A DNA stretch of 64,000 nucleotides from Bacteroidota bacterium (lineage in GTDB: Bacteria > Bacteroidota > Bacteroidia > Bacteroidales > F082): positions 1 to 64,000 of the forward strand of contig JAERTF010000181.1 in the NCBI GenBank assembly GCA_016845105.1, given 5' to 3'. The notes beneath the pieces were generated by a model that was not told where the DNA came from, did not search any database, and saw only the letters and a list, made by a program, of their open reading frames with translations. Shown here one piece after another: positions 1-7,095 of this stretch; the stretch's first letter is position 1; each line of letters starts with the position of its first letter. The position numbers and the translations under genes were made by a program.

Positions 1-2
1 TT

Positions 3-134
3 GGAAATTACCATAAAATCAAGAGAAAATATTTACAACTATATCTTAATGAGTTTGTTTATAAGTTAAATCGAAGATATTTTGGAGAACGTATCTTTGA
101 TAGACTTGTTGTTGCTAGCATTACAGGAATATGA
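3..134 (+). CDS. IS1595-like transposase, C-terminal fragment (cut by window edge)
   Basis: An open frame enters from the left edge and ends at a TGA at 132-134, giving 43 residues. The peptide contains the YLNEFVYKLNRR segment followed by a short basic/aromatic tail, which resembles the C-terminus of ISXO2/IS1595-type DDE transposases, where this arginine-rich strand follows the last catalytic residue. The catalytic part lies outside the window, so completeness cannot be judged. The stop is only 37 bp from the end of the convergent etfA gene, so the right end of the element must be very close. I see no clear terminal inverted repeat in the short remaining stretch. Family assignment rests on a short piece of protein. 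Confidence 0.65.
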   Translation, partial: GNYHKIKRKYLQLYLNEFVYKLNRRYFGERIFDRLVVASITGI

Positions 135-171
135 CTAATTACGGATATACAGAAAAAATAATATAATCGTC

Positions 172-1134
172 TTAGAGTTCTTTTATTCCTTCAATAAACT
201 GAGGAATAACTTTATTTACATCTCCTATAATTCCATAATCTGCCGATTCAAAAATTGGAGCTTCGGCATCTTTATTTACAGCAACTATTACTTTTGATGA
301 ACTAACTCCACCAAGGTGTTGAATAGCACCTGAAATACCAAAGGCAAAATATAAATTTGGTGCAATTATTTTTCCTGTTTGACCAACATGCTCACCATGC
401 GGCCTCCATCCTTCATCCGATACAGGGCGTGAACAAGCCAAACCAGCACTTAGCATATCAGCAAGCTGCTCAAGACCTCCCCAGTTATCACCACTTTTCA
501 TACCACGTCCACCGGAAATAACAATTTCGGCATCTGTTAATAACACCTTACCTGTTACTTTATTTGTTTCGGTAACTGTGGTTGAAAAATCACCATCTAC
601 AACACTTGGATCAAAGGCTTCAATTGTTGCATTATTTTCTACTTCAACAACTTCATATGAATTTTGAGAGAAAGTGATTATTTTAACTTCAGTGTCGATT
701 TGAACATTTGCTATCGCTTTACCGGTAAATACTTTTTTCTGAACCACAAACGGATCAATTGATATTGGTAATGCAATAACTCCTGTAACTAAACCGGCTT
801 CTAATTTTACGGATACTCTTGGTGCAATTGCTTTTCCCAAATTACTATTTGCAAAAATTACAATCTTTGCGTCTTCAATTTTGGCAGCAGCAGAAACAGC
901 ATTGGCAATTGCTCTGTTATCTAATGATGTAAACCTCTCATCTTTAACCGTTAGTATTTTATTGGCTCCGTAATCACCTAACTTTGATAATTCTTCATCA
1001 GAAATATCACCAATGGAAAGTGCTATAACTTTTGACCCCATTTCTTTTGCAATTGCTGCAGCATAAGAAACAAGTTCATAGCTCAACTTCTTGAACTTAC
1101 CATCCCAGTTTTCTGTATATATTAATATTGACAT
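172..1134 (-). CDS. etfA: electron transfer flavoprotein subunit alpha
   Basis: FAD-binding subunit of the ETF heterodimer, a soluble cytoplasmic carrier that takes electrons from acyl-CoA dehydrogenases. The protein is 320 residues, the usual length. The N-terminal half is the ETF domain; the C-terminal half has the FAD-binding signature, including GGRGMKSGDNW, SRPVSDEGW, GQTGK, and GISGAIQHLGG followed by a VAVNKD stretch. It lies 56 bp downstream of etfB on the same strand, and the acyl-CoA dehydrogenase gene is upstream in the same block, which fits a beta-oxidation-type electron chain. An ETF that bifurcates electrons with butyryl-CoA dehydrogenase is an alternative that sequence reading alone does not exclude. 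Identification is firm. Confidence 0.95.
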   Translation of the reverse strand: MSILIYTENWDGKFKKLSYELVSYAAAIAKEMGSKVIALSIGDISDEELSKLGDYGANKILTVKDERFTSLDNRAIANAVSAAAKIEDAKIVIFANSNLGKAIAPRVSVKLEAGLVTGVIALPISIDPFVVQKKVFTGKAIANVQIDTEVKIITFSQNSYEVVEVENNATIEAFDPSVVDGDFSTTVTETNKVTGKVLLTDAEIVISGGRGMKSGDNWGGLEQLADMLSAGLACSRPVSDEGWRPHGEHVGQTGKIIAPNLYFAFGISGAIQHLGGVSSSKVIVAVNKDAEAPIFESADYGIIGDVNKVIPQFIEGIKEL

Positions 1135-1190
1135 AATTTTTATTTTTTAATTGTTAATTTGATGTACTACAAAGTGATTTTATTAAGAAC

Positions 1191-1928
1191 CTACAATACT
1201 TTAGCCTCTTCGTGAAGAAGCTTAATTATCTCTTTTGCATTTTCTTCATCAATCATTTTGCAAGCTGCTTTTGGCGGTGGTAATTCAAAATTAACAAATT
1301 GTGTCCTTTCATTTGCTTCTATTGGATTAGCCACATTTAATGGCTTTTTTCGAGCCATCATAATCCCTCTCATTGCAGGAATACGAGGTTCTTTTGCAAT
1401 ACCTTTCTGCACTATAGCAACAAGTGGTCCGGTTATGTTAAGCACCTGTGAGCCACCATCAATTTCACGATTAACTATAAATTTATCGCCTTCAATATTT
1501 ATTCCAGAAACTGCTGATACTGAATTATAATCAAGTATCTCGGCAAGCATTCCACCAACGGCATTACCGTTGTAATCAGAAGCTTCAATACCTGCAAGAA
1601 TTAAATCGTATCCTACCGCAATTTCTGCCAATTGTGAAGCTACATAAAAAGCATCCTTTGCAGGAGCATCTATTCTTATGGCATCATCCGCACCAACAGC
1701 AAGAGCTTTTCTTAGGGTTGGCTCAGTAGCTTTTTCTCCAACATTAGCTACGGTGATTTTTTCAATACCACCTGCCTCTTTTAACTCCATTGCGCGTGTT
1801 AGTGCCAATTCATCCCAAGGATTGATTATCCACTGAACTCCTGCATCATCAAAAGAAGTATTATCACCTGTAAAACGAATCTTCGTAGTAGTGTCAGGGA
1901 CATTACTTATTAAAACTAGTATTTTCAT
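1191..1928 (-). CDS. etfB: electron transfer flavoprotein subunit beta
   Basis: AMP- or FAD-binding beta subunit of ETF, partner of the downstream etfA product. At 245 residues it has family length. Visible family features are the N-terminal strand KILVLISNVPDT, the INPWDELALTRAMELKE region, the DLILAGIEASDYNGNAVGGMLAE nucleotide-binding region, and the VQKGIAKEPRIPAMRGIMMARKKP recognition loop that contacts partner dehydrogenases. A 165-bp gap precedes it, carrying a perfect inverted repeat at 2014-2033, so etfBA may have its own promoter or be separated from the methyltransferase gene by a weak terminator. Confidence 0.95.
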   Translation of the reverse strand: MKILVLISNVPDTTTKIRFTGDNTSFDDAGVQWIINPWDELALTRAMELKEAGGIEKITVANVGEKATEPTLRKALAVGADDAIRIDAPAKDAFYVASQLAEIAVGYDLILAGIEASDYNGNAVGGMLAEILDYNSVSAVSGINIEGDKFIVNREIDGGSQVLNITGPLVAIVQKGIAKEPRIPAMRGIMMARKKPLNVANPIEANERTQFVNFELPPPKAACKMIDEENAKEIIKLLHEEAKVL

Positions 1929-2013
1929 AGTCAGTATTTTAATATAAATAGATTTTGAATTTCAATTTGGTAAACGAAACTACAAATTTCGGAAAAAAAC
2001 AATTACGATTGAA

Positions 2014-2033
2014 TGATCTTTACAATAAGATCA
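2014..2033. promoter_or_regulatory. inverted repeat upstream of etfB
   Basis: TGATCTT (2014-2020) and AAGATCA (2027-2033) form a perfect 7-bp stem with a 6-nt loop. An overlapping alternative pairs GATTGA at about 2008-2013 with TCAATC at 2031-2036. The repeat lies in the 165-bp gap between the methyltransferase gene and etfB. There is no clear U-tract on the coding (minus) strand, so it could be an operator as readily as a weak terminator. Function is not known. Confidence 0.35.
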
Positions 2034-2093
2034 ATCATGCAGTTATTTATAAGCAGATAAAGGTAATCCTTATAATTAAAAACCTTCGTTGAT

Positions 2094-2690
2094 CTACCTT
2101 TTTCTCAATAAACAAACCCATATTTTAGCTGGATTCTCTTGATCATTGCCAAAAAAACTAACTGACAATGTTAAAACTTTAAAATATGGTTCAACTGCAT
2201 CGATTATGTCCTTTGCAGATCTCATTGGAGGACCAGAATCACGTGGTGGAGCATCAGCATTTCCCATAAGTGTTAACCATATACCCTTTTCATTCAATAT
2301 GCTGGCAATTTTTTCTGCAACAAACTTCCTATCTATAAGATTATCAAATGAATGAAAAAAACCTCGATCAAATACAAAATCAAACGGAGCCTCAGTTATA
2401 TTATCAGTTAAAAAGTCACTTGTAATAAAATTACACTTTACTCTTTCATCACCAATGTTCTTTTTTGCAGAATCTATTGCTATGGCAGATCCATCAATGC
2501 CAGTTACATCAAAACCCTGTTTCGCCAACCAAATTGATTCAACTCCAGTACCACAGCCTAAATCAACTGTGCTACAAGGATAGATTGGCCAGTTCTCCAC
2601 AACATCAACCAGATTGAAATCAACATTTTCATGAACCCAAGGCGTTGTTCCCTCTTCGTACTTCTCAACAAAACGATCGCGTGTATTCAT
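2094..2690 (-). CDS. class I SAM-dependent methyltransferase (TPMT/TehB-like)
   Basis: A 198-residue small methyltransferase. Motif I is VDLGCGTG at about residues 43-50, followed by an acidic residue at the end of strand 2 (VTGIDGS) and a motif IV-like FDFVFDRGFFHSF. The overall pattern, with the early PWVHENVDF segment, resembles the thiopurine methyltransferase/tellurite resistance TehB group, whose substrates vary from thiols to metalloid anions. It starts 7 bp after the acyl-CoA dehydrogenase stop, so the two are probably co-transcribed, but no biochemical connection is evident. The substrate cannot be predicted. Confidence 0.8.
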   Translation of the reverse strand: MNTRDRFVEKYEEGTTPWVHENVDFNLVDVVENWPIYPCSTVDLGCGTGVESIWLAKQGFDVTGIDGSAIAIDSAKKNIGDERVKCNFITSDFLTDNITEAPFDFVFDRGFFHSFDNLIDRKFVAEKIASILNEKGIWLTLMGNADAPPRDSGPPMRSAKDIIDAVEPYFKVLTLSVSFFGNDQENPAKIWVCLLRKR

Positions 2691-2697
2691 TATATAA

Positions 2698-3840
2698 TTA
2701 TTCTTTTAGAACATCACGTGAAATAACAATCTTCTGAATTTCTGATGTCCCCTCGTAAATTTGAGTTAGCTTGGCCTCACGCATCAGTCGCTCAACATGA
2801 TATTCTTTTACATATCCATATCCACCATGTATTTGAACAGCTTCAGTTGTCACTTCCATTGCAATATCTGCGGCGTATTGCTTTGCCATTGCGCTTGCAA
2901 CGGTAATTGGTTTATGATTATCTTTTAACCAAGCCGCCTTTAAACATAGATTACGTGCATTTTCAATTTTGACCGCCATATCAGCAAGTTTGAAAGCAAT
3001 TGCTTGATGGTTAGCTATTTCTGTTCCAAATGTTTTTCTCTCTTTAGCATAAGCTGCAGCTCTTTCCATTGCACCACTTGCTAGCCCTAAAGCTTGTGAA
3101 GCAATGCCAATTCTTCCAGCTTCAAGAATCATCATTGCGAATTTAAATCCAAAACCATCCTCTCCAATTCTGTTTTCCTTTGGTACAACAACATCAGTAA
3201 ACATAACTGAATGGGTATCTGAACTCCTCATTCCCATTTTGTCTTCATGTGGCCCTAAACTAATTCCGGGAGAATCTTTCTCAACAATAAATGCATTTAT
3301 ACCACGGTGTTTTTTCTCAGGATATGTTTGTGCAATTACAATATAAGTTGATGCAGAATCAGCACTTGTTATCCAATTTTTTGTTCCATTTAGTACGTAA
3401 TGATCATCCTTTTCATCGGCAGTTGTATTTTGATGAGTAGCATCCGAACCAGCTTCAGGTTCTGAAAGCAAAAATGCTCCAATAACTTCACCCTTTGCCA
3501 ATGGAGTAAGATATTTTTGTTTTTGATCTTCGTTGCCAAATCTTGACAATCCATAACAAACCAAAGAGTTATTTACTGACATTATTACACTAACTGATGC
3601 ATCAACTTTCGATAGTTCCTCCATTGCAAGTACGTATGAAATTGTATCCATTCCGCTACCTCCGTATTCAGGATCCACCATCATTCCCATAAATCCAAGT
3701 TCAGCTAGGTTTTTAATGTGTTTTTCAGGAAATATTGCTTTCTCATCTCTTTCGGTTACATCTTGTATTAGTTCTCGTTGGGCATAGTCTCTTGCTGCCT
3801 GCTTAATCATTAATTGCTCTTCGGTTAGTTCAAAATTCAT
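2698..3840 (-). CDS. acyl-CoA dehydrogenase (short-chain type)
   Basis: FAD-dependent alpha,beta-dehydrogenation of acyl-CoA, passing electrons to ETF. The 380-residue protein has the three-domain acyl-CoA dehydrogenase architecture: an N-terminal helical domain, a middle beta domain with AFLLSEPEAGSD and NGTKNWITSA, and a C-terminal helical domain. The catalytic base is Glu363 in QIYEGTSEIQ, the position used by short-chain and butyryl-CoA dehydrogenases. The HGGYGY segment, typical of the family, is present. ETF genes lie downstream on the same strand. A TATGTTTG promoter box lies 25 bp upstream. Chain-length preference (butyryl versus other short chains) is inference. Confidence 0.92.
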   Translation of the reverse strand: MNFELTEEQLMIKQAARDYAQRELIQDVTERDEKAIFPEKHIKNLAELGFMGMMVDPEYGGSGMDTISYVLAMEELSKVDASVSVIMSVNNSLVCYGLSRFGNEDQKQKYLTPLAKGEVIGAFLLSEPEAGSDATHQNTTADEKDDHYVLNGTKNWITSADSASTYIVIAQTYPEKKHRGINAFIVEKDSPGISLGPHEDKMGMRSSDTHSVMFTDVVVPKENRIGEDGFGFKFAMMILEAGRIGIASQALGLASGAMERAAAYAKERKTFGTEIANHQAIAFKLADMAVKIENARNLCLKAAWLKDNHKPITVASAMAKQYAADIAMEVTTEAVQIHGGYGYVKEYHVERLMREAKLTQIYEGTSEIQKIVISRDVLKE

Positions 3841-3864
3841 GTTGATATTTATTAGGGTTTGTTA

Positions 3865-3872
3865 CAAACATA
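3865..3872 (-). promoter_or_regulatory. -7 box TATGTTTG upstream of acyl-CoA dehydrogenase
   Basis: On the minus strand this is an exact match to the Bacteroidota TAnnTTTG element, about 25 nt before the start codon. No convincing -33 TTG lies at the expected distance. It suggests that the acyl-CoA dehydrogenase, methyltransferase and possibly etfBA genes start a transcript here. Confidence 0.45.
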
Positions 3873-3925
3873 GTATTTTTTCCATTATGACAGGGTGATT
3901 TTTGGTTTATTATTACATACACCAA

Positions 3926-4873
3926 CTACAAATCAGCGAGTTGACTCATCCTATGTGAAGTAAAATTAAATTCATTTATGAGTTGCTGCATAATTTCTGA
4001 TACAGGTTTAATTGTGGATATTTGAGTTGCAACCTGACCTATCTCAAGCTCACCTTCAATAATATCGCCTTCAAACATCCCTAATTTGGCTCTTCCTCTA
4101 CCCAAAATTTCTGCCAATTCTGTTTTTTGCATTCCATTTTTATCAGCTTCGTGTATCCTATTAAAGAAATCATTTTTTATAAGCCTAACAGGCACTAACT
4201 TCTTTAGGGTAAGTTGTGTTCCACCATCGTCGGTATTAATAATTTCATTTTTAAAATTACTATGTGCAGATGATTCTTTGGCTGAAGCAAACAGGCTTCC
4301 TACCTGAACTCCTTCTGCTCCTAAAGCCATGCTTGCATACATTGCCATTCCACTTCCTATACCTCCAGCAGCAATTATGGGGATATCAATAACCTGCTTA
4401 AGCATTGGTATCATTACCATTGTTGTAGTCTCTTCAAAACCGTTGTGACCACCTGCTTCAAATCCTTCTGCAACAATTGCATCAACTCCGGCAGTTTGTG
4501 CTTTAAGTGCAAACTTTTTGTTTGCGACAACATGAACCACTACAATATTATTTTCCTTTAATTTAGAAGTATATTTTGAAGGGTTACCAGCAGATGTAAA
4601 AACTATTTTTACACCTTCTGAAATTGCAATGTCAATAATTTCATCTGTTTGAGGATATAATAATGGAACATTAATACCAAATGGTTTTTCGGTAGCAGCT
4701 TTACACTTTACAATATGTTCTCTTAATACTTCAGGATACATACTGCCGGCACCAATTAAACCAAGTCCACCCATATTACTCACTGCGGATGCCAGTTTCC
4801 AACCACTACACCATATCATTCCACCCTGTATAATAGGATGCCTAATTTTAAATAATTCAGAAACTCTATTCAT
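3926..4873 (-). CDS. FabK / nitronate monooxygenase-like FMN protein
   Basis: A TIM-barrel FMN enzyme of the 2-nitropropane dioxygenase family, 315 residues. The N-terminus has the typical HPIIQGGM followed by GGLGLIGAGSM, the middle has the VAEGFEAGGHNG motif with the active-site-region histidine, and then IIAAGGIGSG and GAEGVQVGSLF phosphate-binding loops. The family contains both enoyl-ACP reductase II (FabK) and nitronate monooxygenases; the GGHNG form and length fit FabK-like members common in Bacteroidota. It lies between elbB and the acyl-CoA dehydrogenase, each 85 bp away. A fatty-acid role is suggested by context but not proven. Confidence 0.8.
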   Translation of the reverse strand: MNRVSELFKIRHPIIQGGMIWCSGWKLASAVSNMGGLGLIGAGSMYPEVLREHIVKCKAATEKPFGINVPLLYPQTDEIIDIAISEGVKIVFTSAGNPSKYTSKLKENNIVVVHVVANKKFALKAQTAGVDAIVAEGFEAGGHNGFEETTTMVMIPMLKQVIDIPIIAAGGIGSGMAMYASMALGAEGVQVGSLFASAKESSAHSNFKNEIINTDDGGTQLTLKKLVPVRLIKNDFFNRIHEADKNGMQKTELAEILGRGRAKLGMFEGDIIEGELEIGQVATQISTIKPVSEIMQQLINEFNFTSHRMSQLADL

Positions 4874-4958
4874 AATTAATATTGGTAAATCATACTATAA
4901 TTCAATAATATAAAAAATATCCAAACGGATGAGTATTTAAAATTTCCAGTACCAACAA

Positions 4959-5612
4959 CTACATTCTTTCAAACATTGCTTTAATAATGTTATTTGCTCC
5001 ATCATCAATATCCATAATTGTTGCATCAAGCATATAACAAGGTGTCGTAAATACAAGATTATCTTCGTCAATAACCACATCTCCATGATCAGTTTCAACA
5101 TGTGTTGCTCCCATTGCTTCAATTGCACCAATGGTTCCTGCATCTGTTCCAATTGTAACATTTACATCACCCAATACTTTAGCAATAAATGCCGGTGCTA
5201 TACATAGAGCTCCTATGGGTTTCTTTAACTTCACCATCTGGAGTACTGCTTCTTCAACATCTGAATTGACAGAAGCATCGGGTCCATGGAGGGCAACTGT
5301 AGATAAATTTTTTGCAGCACCGAAACCACCTGGAAAAATAATGGCATCATAGTCCTTACCATCAAACTCAGAAAGTGGTTTAATATCACCCCTGGCAATA
5401 CGTGCAGATTCAACGAGTACATTTCTTGACTCATTCATTTCCTCACCGGTAATATGATTAATTACATGATGTTGCTTAATGTCTGGGGCAAAGCAAACAT
5501 ATTCACCACCTTTTCTCATAATGGCCAACATTGTAAGAATTGCCTCATGAATTTCAGCTCCGTCATATACTCCGCTACCAGCTAATACAACTGCAAATCT
5601 TTTCTTTTTCAT
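4959..5612 (-). CDS. elbB: ElbB-like glyoxalase of the DJ-1/PfpI superfamily
   Basis: A 217-residue member of the class I glutamine amidotransferase-like fold, matching E. coli ElbB, reported as a glyoxalase III-type enzyme. The nucleophile elbow is GALCIAPA with Cys137, and the N-terminus has the ElbB hallmark VLAGSGVYDGAEIHE, whose glutamate activates the cysteine. The FPGGFGAAKNLS loop is also typical. It is the first gene of the minus-strand block and is divergent from the xanthine dehydrogenase genes with 76 bp between start codons. It probably detoxifies reactive carbonyls; any link to the neighbouring fatty-acid genes is unproven. Confidence 0.9.
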   Translation of the reverse strand: MKKKRFAVVLAGSGVYDGAEIHEAILTMLAIMRKGGEYVCFAPDIKQHHVINHITGEEMNESRNVLVESARIARGDIKPLSEFDGKDYDAIIFPGGFGAAKNLSTVALHGPDASVNSDVEEAVLQMVKLKKPIGALCIAPAFIAKVLGDVNVTIGTDAGTIGAIEAMGATHVETDHGDVVIDEDNLVFTTPCYMLDATIMDIDDGANNIIKAMFERM

Positions 5613-5688
5613 GATTCTATATTTTTATATTTCTTCTTTTAGGCTAAAATACAAATTATCCTTTCTTTTTGTAACTTTACAGACTGTT

Positions 5689-7089
5689 ATGACTGAATTT
5701 ATCTTAAATAACGACAATGTAGTAACTGATCTTCCGACAGGTACCATATTACTCGATTTTATCCGAAAAGAAAAACTCCTTCCCGGAACCAAAATAGGAT
5801 GCAGGGAAGGTGATTGTGGCGCATGCACTGTACTTGCTGGGGTGCTTAATGACGATAACAAAGTTATTTACAGCACATTGGTCTCTTGCCTAACTCCATT
5901 AGCAAACGTTCAAGGCATGCATATTGTAACAATAGAGGGATTAAACTTACAAGGTGGGTTAACTCCCATACAATCTTCTTTTGTTAATAATAATGCAACA
6001 CAGTGCGGTTTCTGTACGCCTGGATTTATTGTTTCACTAACAGGGTATTCATTCTCAGAAAACATCAGCATTGAAGGAATATATGAATCGGTCAGTGGAA
6101 ATATATGCAGATGCACAGGCTATAATTCCATCAAAAAGGCAGGGATGGATATTTTTAAATATCTTAATAAGGTAAAAAACAATGGCAACATATCTGAGCT
6201 TATTAAATTTAAAATAATGCCCGAGTATTTTGAGTTTATACCAAACAGATTAAAAAAAATTCCTCATAAAAAAACCAATAAAAAAGAAAATTTGGTCGCC
6301 GGAGGAACAGATCTATATGTAACTAATGCTCAAAAACTACAAGAAACCAGTGTCCAATCATTAACAAGAAACATAGAAACCGTAATAGCTAAAGATGATA
6401 AGGAATTTGTTATTGGAGCCGGAGCTACTGCATCAGATATTGAAAACAATATTGAGCTACAACATTATTTCCCAAATCTATCTGATTATTTTAAATTGAT
6501 ATCCTCAAAACAAATCAGAAATATGGGGACACTTGGAGGAAACCTGGTTAATGCATCACCAATTGCAGATTTAGCAATATTCTTTCTTGCTCTAGATTCT
6601 AGAATAGAACTCTCCAGTATTGAAATTGAAAGTAGGATAATACCTTTACGAGACTTTTTTAAATCTTACAAAGATATTGACTTACAGGATAATGAAATAG
6701 TAAAACAATTACGGTTCCATATTCCACATTCTAATTCCAAATTTAACTATGAAAAGGTTAGCAAAAGAACTCATCTGGACATTGCAAGTGTTGTAAGTGC
6801 AATTAGTATTAGTGTTAATAATGGAATTATTAAAAACATAAATATATCTGCTGGGGGAGTTTCTCCAATTCCTCTATTTTTGAAAAACACCTCCGCATTT
6901 CTAACTGGCAAAGAGCTTACTGCTCAAAATATTAGAAAAGCACATTGTGTTCTGAAGGAAGAAATCTCTCCAATAAGTGATGTAAGGGGAAGCGAAGAAT
7001 ATAAAAGGCTGCTATTAAAACAATTATACTACACCCACTTCATTAAACTCTTTCCTGAAAAAATAAAAATAGGAGATATAAATAAGTAA
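5689..7089 (+). CDS. xanthine dehydrogenase small subunit (2Fe-2S and FAD domains)
   Basis: Electron-transfer subunit of a xanthine dehydrogenase-type molybdenum hydroxylase. I take the ATG at 5689 (466 residues) because the ORF upstream of it is an unconserved leader. Residues 1-145 carry both 2Fe-2S clusters: Cys38, 43, 46, 67 in the plant-type motif, then Cys106, 109, 140, 142 in CGFC and CRC. Residues from about 180 form the FAD domain with LVAGGTDLYV and IRNMGTLGGNL, followed by the CO-dehydrogenase flavoprotein C-terminal domain. The catalytic subunit starts 6 bp downstream, and YgeY, YgeW and serine dehydratase follow, all in one direction. This supplies FAD for at least one of the two hydroxylases in the window. 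Confidence 0.93.
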   Translation: MTEFILNNDNVVTDLPTGTILLDFIRKEKLLPGTKIGCREGDCGACTVLAGVLNDDNKVIYSTLVSCLTPLANVQGMHIVTIEGLNLQGGLTPIQSSFVNNNATQCGFCTPGFIVSLTGYSFSENISIEGIYESVSGNICRCTGYNSIKKAGMDIFKYLNKVKNNGNISELIKFKIMPEYFEFIPNRLKKIPHKKTNKKENLVAGGTDLYVTNAQKLQETSVQSLTRNIETVIAKDDKEFVIGAGATASDIENNIELQHYFPNLSDYFKLISSKQIRNMGTLGGNLVNASPIADLAIFFLALDSRIELSSIEIESRIIPLRDFFKSYKDIDLQDNEIVKQLRFHIPHSNSKFNYEKVSKRTHLDIASVVSAISISVNNGIIKNINISAGGVSPIPLFLKNTSAFLTGKELTAQNIRKAHCVLKEEISPISDVRGSEEYKRLLLKQLYYTHFIKLFPEKIKIGDINK

Positions 7090-7095
7090 TTCTTC

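Noticed and set aside
4937-5161. Minus-strand frame of 74 codons overlapping the ElbB gene
   Set aside because: It lies inside elbB in another frame, with a low-complexity Leu/Gln composition and no recognisable motif; elbB is strongly supported.
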